A stretch of 64,000 nucleotides of DNA from Streptomyces sp. NBC_01498 (GCF_036327775.1 NZ_CP109598.1:4092001-4156000); one strand, 5' to 3'. Shown: positions 17,688 through 25,780, counted from the stretch's first letter. Translations and numbers: made by a program. The notes: generated from the letters alone by a model not told the origin.

Positions 17688-19115
17688 ATGCCCGTCCAGG
17701 ATCAGGCCACCACCCCATCACCGGTCGCACTCGACCGCTTCTTCAAGATCACGGAGCGCGGCTCCACCGTCGGCCGTGAGGTGCGCGGAGGCTTCGCCAC
17801 CTTCTTCGCGATGGCGTACATCATCGTGCTCAACCCGATCATCCTCGGCAGCGCCAAGGACATGTACGGCCACCAGCTCGACAGCGGCCAGCTCGTCACC
17901 GCCACCGTCCTGACGGCCGCCTTCGCCACGCTGCTGATGGGCGTCATCGGCAACGTGCCGATCGCCCTCGCCGCCGGACTCGGCGTGAACACGATCGTCG
18001 CGCTCCAGCTCGCCCCGCGCATGAGCTGGGCCGACGCCATGGGCATGGTCGTCCTCGCCGGTTTCCTGGTCATGCTGCTGGTCGCGACCGGGCTGCGGGA
18101 ACGGGTGATGAACGCCGTACCGGCGAGCCTGCGCAAGGGCATCGCCATCGGTATCGGCCTGTTCATCATGCTGATCGGCCTGGTCGACTCCGGCTTCGTC
18201 TCCCGCATCCCGGACGCCGCGCACACCACCGTGCCGCTCCAGCTCGGCCCGGACGGGCACCTCAACGGCTGGCCCGTGCTGGTCTTCGCGCTCGGCGCGC
18301 TGCTCACCCTCGTACTGATCATCCGCAAGGTGCCCGGCGCGATCCTGATCTCCATCGTGGCCATGACGGTCGTCGCGCTCGTCGTCGAGTCGGTCGCGGA
18401 CGTGCCGAGCTGGGGTCTGACGACCCCGGAGTGGCCGGGAAACCCGGTGGCCGCACCGGACTTCGGACTGGTCGGGGAGTTCAGTCTCTTCGGCGGCTTC
18501 GAGAAGGTCGGCGTCGTCACCGGGATCCTCTTCGTCTTCACCGTCCTGCTGTCCACGTTCTTCGACGCGATGGGCACGATCCTCGGCGTCGGCGACGAGG
18601 CGAAACTGATGGACGAGCGGGGGCGGCTGCCGGGGATCAACCGGGTGCTGTTCGTGGACGGCATCGCCGTCGCGTCCGGCGGCGCGACCTCGTCGTCCGC
18701 CTCCACCTGCTTCGTGGAGTCCACGGCGGGGGTCGGCGAGGGGGCGAGGACCGGACTGGCGTCCGTGGTGACCGGCGCGCTGTTCTCGCTGGCGCTGTTC
18801 CTGACCCCGGTCGCCACGATGGTCCCGTCCCAGGCCGCGACGCCCGCGCTGCTGGCGGTGGGCTTCCTGATCCTGGCCGGGTCGGTGAAGGACATCGACT
18901 GGAGCGACTTCACGGTCGCCGTGCCGGCGTTCCTGGCGATGACGCTGATGCCGTTCACGTACTCGATCACCAACGGCATCGGCATCGGCTTCATCGCCTT
19001 CAGCGTGCTGCGGCTGGCGGCCGGGCGGGGCCGTGAGGTGCCGGTCGCGATGTACATGGTGTCGGCGGTCTTCCTCTTCTACTACGCGATGCCGGCGCTG
19101 GGCCTGACGTCCTGA
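17688..19115 (+). CDS. NCS2-family (AzgA-like) nucleobase permease
   Basis: The 475-residue inner-membrane transporter belongs to the adenine/guanine/hypoxanthine branch of NCS2. Signature segments are GGFATFFAMAYIIVLNP (about residue 32), AAGLGVNTIVALQL, TVLLSTFFDAMGTILGVGDEA in the second half, and ATSSSASTCFVESTAGVGEGARTGLASVVTG, which contributes to the substrate site. About twelve hydrophobic segments are seen. ATG 17688 is chosen; an in-frame TTG two codons earlier is possible. A 16-bp tandem repeat overlaps the stop codon. Probable role: proton-coupled purine uptake. Confidence 0.92.
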   Translation: MPVQDQATTPSPVALDRFFKITERGSTVGREVRGGFATFFAMAYIIVLNPIILGSAKDMYGHQLDSGQLVTATVLTAAFATLLMGVIGNVPIALAAGLGVNTIVALQLAPRMSWADAMGMVVLAGFLVMLLVATGLRERVMNAVPASLRKGIAIGIGLFIMLIGLVDSGFVSRIPDAAHTTVPLQLGPDGHLNGWPVLVFALGALLTLVLIIRKVPGAILISIVAMTVVALVVESVADVPSWGLTTPEWPGNPVAAPDFGLVGEFSLFGGFEKVGVVTGILFVFTVLLSTFFDAMGTILGVGDEAKLMDERGRLPGINRVLFVDGIAVASGGATSSSASTCFVESTAGVGEGARTGLASVVTGALFSLALFLTPVATMVPSQAATPALLAVGFLILAGSVKDIDWSDFTVAVPAFLAMTLMPFTYSITNGIGIGFIAFSVLRLAAGRGREVPVAMYMVSAVFLFYYAMPALGLTS

Positions 19116-19164
19116 AGCCCGGACGTCCTGAAGCCCGGACGTCCTGAAGCCCGGACGTCCTGAA
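19110..19164. repeat. 16-bp tandem repeat overlapping the permease stop codon
   Basis: CCTGAAGCCCGGACGT is repeated three times perfectly (19110, 19126, 19142), with a partial fourth unit ending at 19164. The first unit includes the TGA stop at 19113-19115. Confidence 0.9.
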
Positions 19165-19186
19165 GTCCTGCCGCACCGGCTCCCCG

Positions 19187-19211
19187 AGGTGGCGTTCCCA
19201 CGGGAGGCCAC
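19187..19211. terminator. Hairpin between the permease and RHH genes
   Basis: GGTGGC (19187-19192) pairs with GCCACC (19206-19211), and the inner TCCC pairs with GGGA, giving a compact GC-rich stem between convergent genes. No T-tract. Confidence 0.55.
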
Positions 19212-19240
19212 CGCCGTGCCCCGGTTCTGCGGCGCCCGGC

Positions 19241-19423
19241 CTACGCGGCGCCGTAGAACCGCTCCGTCTCGTCGACCGACGCCTTGAAGCGTTCGTCGAA
19301 GTCGTCGCGCATGAGCGTCCCGACCACATAGTCCTGGACGCTCATGCCGCGCCGCGCGGCGTGCTGCCGGATCCGTTCGAGCAGCTCACCGTCCATCCGC
19401 AGGCTGAGCACCGTCGATCCCAT
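19241..19423 (-). CDS. Ribbon-helix-helix (CopG-like) small DNA-binding protein
   Basis: The 60-residue product starts MGSTVLSLRMDGELLERIRQHAARRGMSVQDYVVGTL, the beta strand plus two helices of an RHH domain, followed by a short acidic-basic tail (DDFDERFKASVDETERFYG). Such proteins bind DNA as dimers or act as antitoxins, but no toxin gene is adjacent. The internal ATG at 19423 is preferred over the ORF limit at 19558 because the 45 extra residues lack the character of the domain. It is convergent with the permease and divergent from the MarR gene. Confidence 0.8.
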   Translation of the reverse strand: MGSTVLSLRMDGELLERIRQHAARRGMSVQDYVVGTLMRDDFDERFKASVDETERFYGAA

Positions 19424-19563
19424 GCCGACCAGCGTCGGGGCGGGCACGGGCCGAGGCGTGGCCTTCCGGGATTCCTCACTCGTTCGAGTGACTTTGCAGG
19501 CCGCGATGTGTGGGATGTGTGGGATCTGTGCCTCCTGGCGCGCGGGCGCTGATTCCATTTTCC

Positions 19564-19589
19564 TTAGCCAAGGTAATGAGTTACGCTAA
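19564..19589 (+). promoter_or_regulatory. Inverted repeat at the MarR promoter; likely leaderless start
   Basis: TTAGC (19564-19568) and GCTAA (19585-19589) form an inverted repeat whose downstream edge lies five bases before the MarR ATG at 19595. A TACGCT hexamer (19582-19587) would place the transcription start at or next to the A of the ATG, and no ribosome site is present, so the mRNA is probably leaderless. The dyad is a natural autoregulatory site for the MarR product. Confidence 0.5.
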
Positions 19590-19594
19590 CGACC

Positions 19595-20047
19595 ATGGCT
19601 GATCTCTCGCACGGCGACGGCGACCACGCGGGCGACGCGGACGCCGTGAACGCACTCCGCTCGGCCGTGATGCGGCTGAGCCGGCGTCTGAAGCACCAGC
19701 GGGTCGACGAGTCGCTGAGCCCGACCGAGATGTCGGTCCTCGGCACCCTCGCCCGCTGCGGCTCGGCCACCCCCGGTGAGCTGGCCCGCAAGGAGCACGT
19801 ACAGCCGCCGTCGATGACCCGCATCGTGGCCCTCCTCGAAGCCAAGGGCCTGGTCCGGCTGGAGCCGCACCCCGAGGACCGCCGGCAGAAGGTCGTCACA
19901 CCGACCGAGCAGGCCGAGGCCATGCTGGAGGAGAGCCGCCGCAAGCGGAACGCGTGGCTGACCACCGTGGCCGCCGGGCTGGACGACGACGAGTGGGCCA
20001 AGCTCCGGGCCGCCGCGCCCGTGCTGGAGAAACTCGCCCAGCTGTGA
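19595..20047 (+). CDS. MarR-family transcription regulator
   Basis: The 150-residue product shows the MarR winged helix: LSPTEMSVLGTLARCGSATPGELARKEHVQPPSMTRIVALLEAKGLVRLEPHPEDRRQKVVTPTEQAEA covers helices 2-4 and the DxR wing. It is followed after 204 bases by an MFS exporter on the same strand, the usual pairing for an efflux system under MarR control. The 204-base gap is proline-codon-like filler without its own gene. The effector is unknown. Confidence 0.9.
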   Translation: MADLSHGDGDHAGDADAVNALRSAVMRLSRRLKHQRVDESLSPTEMSVLGTLARCGSATPGELARKEHVQPPSMTRIVALLEAKGLVRLEPHPEDRRQKVVTPTEQAEAMLEESRRKRNAWLTTVAAGLDDDEWAKLRAAAPVLEKLAQL

Positions 20048-20251
20048 CCCCCGCCCCGGCCGCCGCCCCCGTCCCCGCCAGCGCCCTCGTCCGCGTAGGC
20101 CGCGCCCAGGCGCTCGTCCCCCACGCCCTCGTTCCCGCCCCCGCTCCTGTCCACCACCCGCCCGGCCCGCGCCTCCGCGAGCCCGCACACCCCTGGAACC
20201 CCGTACGCGACCGCTGAACAACACCGCCGACGCCGAGGAGGCGAACCGATT

Positions 20252-21595
20252 TTGAGTACGGGACCCGGAGCAGACTCCGCACCCGCACCAGCCACCCCCG
20301 ACCCCACCCGACAGCCCCGCACGAGCATGTTCAGCTCGCTGAAGATCCGCAACTACCGGCTCTTCGCCACCGGACAGGTCGTGTCGAACACCGGCACCTG
20401 GATGCAGCGCATCGCCCAGGACTGGCTGGTGCTCACCCTCACCGGCTCCTCCACCGCCGTCGGCATCACGACGGCCCTGCAATTCCTGCCGATGCTGCTC
20501 TTCGGCCTGTACGGCGGCGTCATAGCCGACCGGTGCAACAAACGCACCCTTCTCCTCGGCACCCAGGCCGCCATGGGGGTCACCGGCCTCGCACTCGCCG
20601 CCCTCACCCTCACGGGCCAGGTCCAGGTCTGGCACGTGTACGCCACGGCGTTCGTCCTCGGCCTGGTCACCGTGGTCGACAACCCGGCACGGCAGTCGTT
20701 CGTGCACGAGATGGTCGGCCCGGACCAGCTGCGCAACGCGGTCAGCCTCAACTCCGCCAACTTCCAGTCCGCCCGGCTCGTCGGCCCGGCCGTCGCCGGT
20801 GTCCTGATCACGGCCGTCGGCAGCGGCTACGCGTTCCTCCTCAACGGCCTCTCCTTCATCGCGCCCCTCACCGGTCTGCTGCTGATGCGCACCTCCGAAC
20901 TGCACAAGGCCGCCCGCACCCCGCGCGGCAAGGGCCAGTTGCGGGAGGGGCTGCGCTACGTGGCGGGCAGGCCCGAGCTGATCTGGCCGATCGTGCTCGT
21001 CGGCTTCATCGGCACCTTCGGCTTCAACTTCCCCATCTGGCTCTCGGCGTTCGCGGACGACGTCTACCACGCCGACGCCGGTACGTACGGCCTGCTCAAC
21101 ACCCTTATGGCGACCGGCTCCCTGATCGGCGCCCTGCTCGCGGCCCGCCGGGGCACCTCCCGGATGCGGCTGCTGGTGGCGGCGGCGCTGCTCTTCGGCG
21201 TACTGGAGATCGTGACGGCGTTCGCCCCCTCGTTCTGGCTCTTCGCCGTGCTGCTCGTGCCGATCGGCATGTGCGGTCTGACCGTCAACGTCACCGCCAA
21301 CTCCAGCATCCAGATGACCACGGACCCGGCCATGCGTGGCCGGGTGATGGCCCTGTTCATGATGGTCTTCACGGGCGGCACACCGCTGGGTGCCCCCCTC
21401 GTCGGCTGGATCACCGACACGTACGGCGCGAGGATCGGCTTCGCCTCCGGCGGCGCGGTCGCCGCGCTGGCGGCGGTGGGAGTGGGCGTGATGCTCGCCC
21501 GGGTGGGCGGCCTGCGCGTCAAGATAGACCTGCGGCGGGGACGCCCTCATGTGACGTTCGTCCAGCGGGAACGACGCCTGGCGACGGCGGCGTGA
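20252..21595 (+). CDS. MFS exporter (DHA3/EntS-like)
   Basis: The 447-residue inner-membrane transporter uses a TTG start nine bases after GAGGAGG. The first 25 residues are Pro/Ala-rich and cytoplasmic, then MFSSLKIRNYRLFATGQVVSNTGTWMQRIAQDWLVLTLTGS is the typical opening of the EntS/MFS_3 family. The loop DRCNKRTLLLGTQ after TM2-3 and about twelve membrane segments follow, and the C-terminus is basic. Its position behind the MarR gene suggests that regulator controls it. Substrate unknown; drug or siderophore export are options for the family. Confidence 0.88.
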   Translation: MSTGPGADSAPAPATPDPTRQPRTSMFSSLKIRNYRLFATGQVVSNTGTWMQRIAQDWLVLTLTGSSTAVGITTALQFLPMLLFGLYGGVIADRCNKRTLLLGTQAAMGVTGLALAALTLTGQVQVWHVYATAFVLGLVTVVDNPARQSFVHEMVGPDQLRNAVSLNSANFQSARLVGPAVAGVLITAVGSGYAFLLNGLSFIAPLTGLLLMRTSELHKAARTPRGKGQLREGLRYVAGRPELIWPIVLVGFIGTFGFNFPIWLSAFADDVYHADAGTYGLLNTLMATGSLIGALLAARRGTSRMRLLVAAALLFGVLEIVTAFAPSFWLFAVLLVPIGMCGLTVNVTANSSIQMTTDPAMRGRVMALFMMVFTGGTPLGAPLVGWITDTYGARIGFASGGAVAALAAVGVGVMLARVGGLRVKIDLRRGRPHVTFVQRERRLATAA

Positions 21596-21606
21596 GTGCC
21601 GGGCCG

Positions 21607-21666
21607 TCAGGTCAGTTGCGGGGGCTCGTCGCTCTCGTCGGCCATGTCGGTCTCTACGACGGTCAT
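21607..21666 (-). CDS. Possible 19-residue peptide
   Basis: A short frame from ATG 21664-21666 to TGA encodes MTVVETDMADESDEPPQLT, very acidic. GGGGAGGAG lies eight bases upstream, a better ribosome site than many genes in this window have. It is convergent with the MFS gene. It could be a small peptide or chance; conservation in relatives would decide. Confidence 0.3.
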   Translation of the reverse strand: MTVVETDMADESDEPPQLT

Positions 21667-21764
21667 CGTGGCGCTCCTCCCCGCCGCCGTACGAATCTCG
21701 GCAGCCGCGCGGGACAACGATACTCACGGTGACCTGGTCATGCCGGGGTGCCAGACTGGCCGGC

Positions 21765-22433
21765 ATGCGTCTCTTCGCCGCCGTACTGCCGCCCGCGCAC
21801 GCCGCCGACGAACTCGCCGCCGCCGTCGCGCGGCGGGTACGGGGGCTGCCCGGGGCCGGCGGACTGCGGTGGACCGGACAGGCGGGCTGGCACTTCACGC
21901 TCGCCTTCATGGGCGAGGTGGACGACAGGCTCGTGCCCGAGCTGGGTGAGCGGCTGGAGCGGGCGGCGCGTCGTACGGAGCCGTTCTCGCTGCGGCTGCG
22001 CGGCGGCGGGCACTTCGGGGGGCGCGCGCTGTGGGCGGGCGCCGCCGGGGGGATCGCCGAGCTGCGGCGTCTCGCCGAGCGCGCGGACGCCGCCGCGCGC
22101 CGGACCGGGCTGCCGATGGAGGAGCACCGGGCGTACCGGCCCCATCTCACGCTGGCCCGCACACGCTCCGAGACGGATCTGCGGCCGTACGCCGCCGCGC
22201 TCGACGGCTTCGAGGGCACGGCGTGGGAGGTCGGGGAGCTGGCGCTGGTACGGAGCCGGCTGCCCGTGGCCGGGGTGACGGGCGAGCAGCCGCGCTACGA
22301 GACGCTGCTGCGGTGCCCCACCGGGCAGCCGGCCGGGAAGCCCACCGGGAAGCCGGACGCGGAGCCCGCCACGAGGCCCGGCGGGAAGCCCGCCACGAGG
22401 CCCGGCGGGAGTCCCGCCGCCGGTGGCCGTTAA
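21765..22433 (+). CDS. thpR: RNA 2',3'-cyclic 3'-phosphodiesterase ThpR
   Basis: The 222-residue cytoplasmic enzyme is a 2H phosphoesterase that opens 2',3'-cyclic phosphate RNA ends. Both catalytic HxTx motifs are present: GWHFTLAF (about residue 45) and YRPHLTLAR (about residue 126). The start MRLFAAVLPP is the typical family N-terminus. After residue 190 a Gly/Lys/Pro tail (PAGKPTGKPDAEPATRPGGKPATRPGG), coded by a 22-bp direct duplication, extends beyond the usual length of about 180-190 and is likely disordered. A 28-codon membrane-peptide gene starts ten bases downstream. Confidence 0.9.
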   Translation: MRLFAAVLPPAHAADELAAAVARRVRGLPGAGGLRWTGQAGWHFTLAFMGEVDDRLVPELGERLERAARRTEPFSLRLRGGGHFGGRALWAGAAGGIAELRRLAERADAAARRTGLPMEEHRAYRPHLTLARTRSETDLRPYAAALDGFEGTAWEVGELALVRSRLPVAGVTGEQPRYETLLRCPTGQPAGKPTGKPDAEPATRPGGKPATRPGGSPAAGGR

Positions 22434-22442
22434 TCTCGACGT

Positions 22443-22529
22443 GTGGACCCCAAAACCCGTAACCGGATCATGGCCGCGGCCCTGGTGCTGATGTTCGTGA
22501 TCGTCGCCGTGACGTCGGTGTTCGGCTGA
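22443..22529 (+). CDS. 28-residue single-span membrane peptide
   Basis: The frame GTG 22443 to TGA 22529 encodes a basic start (MDPKTRNRIM) and one hydrophobic span (AAALVLMFVIVAVTSVFG). It begins nine bases after the thpR stop, so it is probably co-transcribed. The charge pattern predicts the N-terminus in the cytoplasm. Regular codon use and clear N-basic/TM architecture favour a real gene despite its size. Function unknown. Confidence 0.6.
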   Translation: MDPKTRNRIMAAALVLMFVIVAVTSVFG

Positions 22530-22602
22530 CACCGCCGCCCGACGGGCGGACGGGCGGCGGCGGCCAGCCGCGGTCGCCGCCGCCCGCCCGGCGACCGGGG
22601 TG

Positions 22603-23586
22603 CTACCAGGCGAAAGCCTCCGGGGACGGGCCCGGACCCGGGAAGATCTCCTCCAGGGACGCCAGGACCTCGTCCGACAGCTCCAGTTCGACCGCGCGCA
22701 CCGCGGACTCCAGCTGTTCCGACGTACGCGGGCCGACGATCGGGCCCGTCACGCCGGGGCGGGTGAGAAGCCAGGCCAGGGCCGCCTCGCCCGGCTCGAT
22801 GCCGTGCTTGGCGAGCAGGTCCTCGTACGCCTGTATCTGCTCACGGATCGTGGAGTCCTTGAGGCGGTCGACCGACCGCTTGGCGCTGCCGCCCTCGCGC
22901 TCCTTGCGGAGCACGCCGCCCAGCAGCCCGCCCTGGAGCGGCGACCAGGGGATGACGCCGAGGCCGTACTCCCGCGCGGCGGGGATGATCTCCATCTCGG
23001 CGCGGCGCTCGGCGAGGTTGTACAGGCACTGCTCACTGACCAGGCCGTACGAGCCGAGCCGGCGTGCCGTCTCGTTGGTCTGGGCGATCTTCCAGCCGGG
23101 GAAGTTCGACGAACCGGCGTAGAGGATCTTGCCCTGCTGTATCAGGGTGTCGATGGCCTGCCAGATCTCCTCGACCGGGGTGTCACGGTCGATGTGGTGA
23201 AACTGGTAGAGATCGATGTGGTCGGTCTGGAGCCGCTTGAGGCTGGCGTCCACCGCCCGGCGGATGTTGAGGGCCGACAGCTTGTCGTGGTTGGGCCACG
23301 GGTCGCCCTCCGGCGCCATGTTGCCGTAGACCTTCGTGGCGAGCACGACCTTGTCCCGACGGCCGCCGCCCCGCGCGAACCAGGTGCCGAGGATCTCTTC
23401 CGTACGGCCCTTGTTCTCGCCCCAGCCGTAGACGTTGGCGGTGTCGAAGAAGTTGATGCCCGCGTCGAGCGCTTCGTCCATGATGGCGTGGCTGTCGGCC
23501 TCGTCGGTGTGCGGGCCGAAGTTCATGGTGCCGAGGACGAGTCGGCTGACTTTGAGTCCGGTGCGTCCGAGCTGCGTGTACTTCAT
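22603..23586 (-). CDS. Aldo/keto reductase
   Basis: The 327-residue NADPH-dependent oxidoreductase has the AKR barrel landmarks: MKYTQLGRTGLKVSRLVLGTM at the start, the tetrad residues in NFFDTANVYGWGENKGR (Asp, Tyr), LATKVYG (Lys) and YQFHHIDR (His), and the cofactor-site segments AGSSNFPGW and GPIVGPRTSEQL near the end. It belongs to the YhdN/general-stress-like group, with broad aldehyde and ketone substrates. It is monocistronic, and a perfect 18-bp palindrome lies 18-35 bases before its start codon. Confidence 0.92.
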   Translation of the reverse strand: MKYTQLGRTGLKVSRLVLGTMNFGPHTDEADSHAIMDEALDAGINFFDTANVYGWGENKGRTEEILGTWFARGGGRRDKVVLATKVYGNMAPEGDPWPNHDKLSALNIRRAVDASLKRLQTDHIDLYQFHHIDRDTPVEEIWQAIDTLIQQGKILYAGSSNFPGWKIAQTNETARRLGSYGLVSEQCLYNLAERRAEMEIIPAAREYGLGVIPWSPLQGGLLGGVLRKEREGGSAKRSVDRLKDSTIREQIQAYEDLLAKHGIEPGEAALAWLLTRPGVTGPIVGPRTSEQLESAVRAVELELSDEVLASLEEIFPGPGPSPEAFAW

Positions 23587-23603
23587 GGCTCAACAGCCAA
23601 CGC

Positions 23604-23621
23604 CTTCGAGCGCGCTCGAAG
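23604..23621. promoter_or_regulatory. Perfect 18-bp palindrome at the aldo/keto reductase promoter
   Basis: CTTCGAGCGCGCTCGAAG reads identically on both strands and lies directly upstream of the reductase start. Its position fits an operator near the transcription start. A shorter dyad with the same CTTCGA/TCGAAG arms (31503-31516) precedes the EamA gene, but with different spacing. Confidence 0.6.
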
Positions 23622-23693
23622 CAAGCCCTTGTCCGGCCGCCCCGCGGAGCCGGTTCCGTACGCTGGGAGCCGCCGGAGAAAAGGGGTGCGCCG

Positions 23694-23852
23694 ATGTCAC
23701 ACGCCGGTGGGGACGAACAGGGCGGCGAGCCGCCGTGCATGCTGGAGCTGGTCTGCGAGGAGTGCGGGCGGCTGAACGAGGATCCGGCGCGCGCGGTCTG
23801 CGACGGGTGCGGGCGCCCCGTGCGCGGGCGGGCGGCCGGTACCGGTCCGTGA
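23694..23852 (+). CDS. Small zinc-ribbon protein (52 residues)
   Basis: The frame ATG 23694 to TGA 23852 encodes a peptide with two CxxC knuckles: LVCEECGRL (about residue 22) and AVCDGCGRPVRGR (about residue 37), a compact zinc ribbon like those in ribosomal or rubredoxin-type proteins. AAGGGG lies upstream at a suitable distance. It sits between the divergent aldo/keto reductase and the exported-protein gene on the same strand. Function unknown; the two Cys pairs make chance unlikely. Confidence 0.65.
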   Translation: MSHAGGDEQGGEPPCMLELVCEECGRLNEDPARAVCDGCGRPVRGRAAGTGP

Positions 23853-23880
23853 GGTGGCGGTGAGGTGGCAGTCTTGGGTC

Positions 23881-24897
23881 ATGGTCATGGTCAAGGTCGT
23901 GCGCGCCTCCTCGCGTCTCCGTGCCGCCGGTACCGCCTTGTTGGCGGCGGCACTCCTTCTTCCGGCGGCCCCCTCGGCGGTCGCCGCCCCCGCCGCCGAC
24001 CCCGACCGGAGCTTCCGGATCGCGGACCCGCGCATCACGGAGTCCAGCGGCCTGGCCGCCAGCCGCGCGCACCCCGGCGTCTACTGGACGCACAACGACC
24101 AGGACCAGCCCCGCGTTTACGGCATCGACTCCCGCACGGGTGAGACCGTCGCGACCCTGACGATGCGCGGGGTCGGGGAGCCCCGCGACATGGAGGCGAT
24201 CTCCGTCGGCGCCGACGGGAACATCTACGTCGGCGACATCGGTGACAACCTCGGCGGCACCTGGGACCACGTCTGGATCTACCGTTTCCCGGAGCCCGAG
24301 CGGCTCGCGGACGCGACGGTCGACGCCACCCAGTTCACCGTGAAGTACGAGGACGGCCCCCGCGACGCCGAGGCGCTGATGGTCCATCCCACCACCGGCC
24401 GCGTCTACATCGCCTCGAAGAACGAGGACGGCGGCGCCCTCTACGAGGGCCCGGCGAAGCTGACGGCCGGTGGCACCAACACCTTCACGCGCGTGGGCGA
24501 AGTGCCGTGGGTGACGGACGGCGCGTTCTCGCCGGACGGCAAGGAGTTGCTGCTGCGCTCGTACTTCAGCGCCCGCGCGTACGTCTGGAAGGACGGCCGC
24601 CCCGGCGCCGACCACCGGGTGCGCGCCCCGGTCCAGGGCCAGGCGGAGTCGGTGACGTACACGCTGGACGGATCGGCGGCGATGTTCGGCACCGAGGGCA
24701 CGCGCAGCGAGGTCAACCGCGTCGACATCGGGAACGGTTCGTCCGGCGGCGGTGGCGGAGGGGGCGCGGGCAGCAGCGGTACGGGCGAGGGCGCCGGGAG
24801 CGACGGCGACAGCGGGAATCTCACGATGGGCGCGGTGGTGCTGGTGTGCGCCGCCGTACTGTTCCTCGGCTTCAGGCGGCGGCGCGGGAGCGACTGA
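23881..24897 (+). CDS. Exported, membrane-anchored beta-propeller-like protein
   Basis: The 338-residue product has a Sec signal peptide (basic start, then GTALLAAALLLPAAPSAVAAPAA). The body carries repeated beta-propeller-type strands: SSGLAASRAHPGVYWTHND, RDMEAISVGADGNIYVGDIGDN, RDAEALMVHPTTGRVYIASK and GAFSPDGKELLLRSY. After a Gly/Ser spacer (about residue 283) comes a C-terminal membrane anchor (MGAVVLVCAAVLFLGF) and RRRRGSD. No LPxTG motif is seen, so anchoring is by the helix, not sortase. The start could be ATG 23881 or 23887. A surface-exposed binding or enzymatic propeller is inferred. Confidence 0.8.
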   Translation: MVMVKVVRASSRLRAAGTALLAAALLLPAAPSAVAAPAADPDRSFRIADPRITESSGLAASRAHPGVYWTHNDQDQPRVYGIDSRTGETVATLTMRGVGEPRDMEAISVGADGNIYVGDIGDNLGGTWDHVWIYRFPEPERLADATVDATQFTVKYEDGPRDAEALMVHPTTGRVYIASKNEDGGALYEGPAKLTAGGTNTFTRVGEVPWVTDGAFSPDGKELLLRSYFSARAYVWKDGRPGADHRVRAPVQGQAESVTYTLDGSAAMFGTEGTRSEVNRVDIGNGSSGGGGGGGAGSSGTGEGAGSDGDSGNLTMGAVVLVCAAVLFLGFRRRRGSD

Positions 24898-24940
24898 CGC
24901 CGGCGTACCGGGATCGGGATCACGTGCCGGGACCGGGTAT

Positions 24941-25717
24941 TCAGCCGGTGCGCTGCTCGACCAGGACCGCGAGTCCGTCGAGCAGCCGCTGGAGTCCGAA
25001 CTCGAAGTGGTCGAAGTCGGGGGCGAACGCCTCCGCCGACAGCCCGGCCATCACCGGATAGCGCCCGCTGCTCATCACCTCGGTCAGGACCGGCTCCTGC
25101 GACTGCCAGAACTCGTCGTCGCCGACGCCGCTCGCCGTGCGCGCCTCGACGGTCTGGAGGTGCGAGCGGGCGACCCCGGAGACGTAACCGCTGACCATGA
25201 CGATCACCGAGATCAGCTCCGGATCGGTCAGCCCCGTGCCCGTGAGGCCGGCGAGCATCGCCTCCATGCCGCCGACCGCGCCGGGGCCGAGGACGGGGCG
25301 GGTCTGGTTGACGGAGAGCAGCCAGGGATGCGCGCGGTAGAGGGCGAGTTCCGCGCGGGCGGCGGTCTCGACGGTCGCCCGCCAGCCGGGGGCGCCGTCC
25401 TCGCGCGGTACGGCGGTGTCCTGTCGCGGCAGGCGGACGGGCTCGCCCTGGACGCGGTCCAGCATCAGGTCCACGAGCTCGGCCCGGCCGGGTACATGGC
25501 GGTACAGCGACATCGTGCCCGCGCCGAGCTCCGCGGAGAGCCGGCGCATCGAGACGGCGGCCAGCCCCTCGGCGTCCGCGATCGCGACGGCGGCGGTGAC
25601 GATCCGGCCGAGCGAGAGCCCCGGTTTCGGGCCCCGGGCCGCCCGCTCACCGGTCCCCCAGAGAAGCTCCAGGCTGCGCGACACATCGCCGCCGCCGCTG
25701 CTTTCGGTTGTCGTCAT
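24941..25717 (-). CDS. TetR-family regulator
   Basis: The 258-residue repressor has an N-terminal extension, then the TetR helix-turn-helix GRIVTAAVAIADAEGLAAVSMRRLSAELGAGTMSLYRHVPGRAELVDLMLD (about residues 37-87), and a ligand domain of the TetR_C type (LYRAHPWLLSVNQTRPVLGP, GYVSGVARSHLQ). No efflux gene is adjacent, so it is an orphan. A double GTAC-based operator lies 33-63 bases upstream of its start, consistent with autorepression. Its ligand and other targets are unknown. Confidence 0.9.
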   Translation of the reverse strand: MTTTESSGGGDVSRSLELLWGTGERAARGPKPGLSLGRIVTAAVAIADAEGLAAVSMRRLSAELGAGTMSLYRHVPGRAELVDLMLDRVQGEPVRLPRQDTAVPREDGAPGWRATVETAARAELALYRAHPWLLSVNQTRPVLGPGAVGGMEAMLAGLTGTGLTDPELISVIVMVSGYVSGVARSHLQTVEARTASGVGDDEFWQSQEPVLTEVMSSGRYPVMAGLSAEAFAPDFDHFEFGLQRLLDGLAVLVEQRTG

Positions 25718-25749
25718 GGCCGAAGCCTAGTGGCCTGAGGGCCCATTGG

Positions 25750-25780
25750 GTACGTTGTACGCTCAATGGGTACGTCGTAC
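25750..25780. promoter_or_regulatory. Paired TetR operators, 20 bp apart
   Basis: GTACGTTGTAC (25750-25760) and GTACGTCGTAC (25770-25780) lie in tandem within a longer direct repeat (AATGGGTACGTCGTACTCAA and its relative). Centre-to-centre distance is exactly 20 bp, two helical turns, so two dimers could bind on the same face. They lie upstream of the TetR gene. Confidence 0.75.

Noticed and set aside
19954..20217. 87-codon plus frame in the MarR-MFS gap
   Set aside because: It starts inside the MarR gene in another frame and consists of Pro/Ala/Arg filler.
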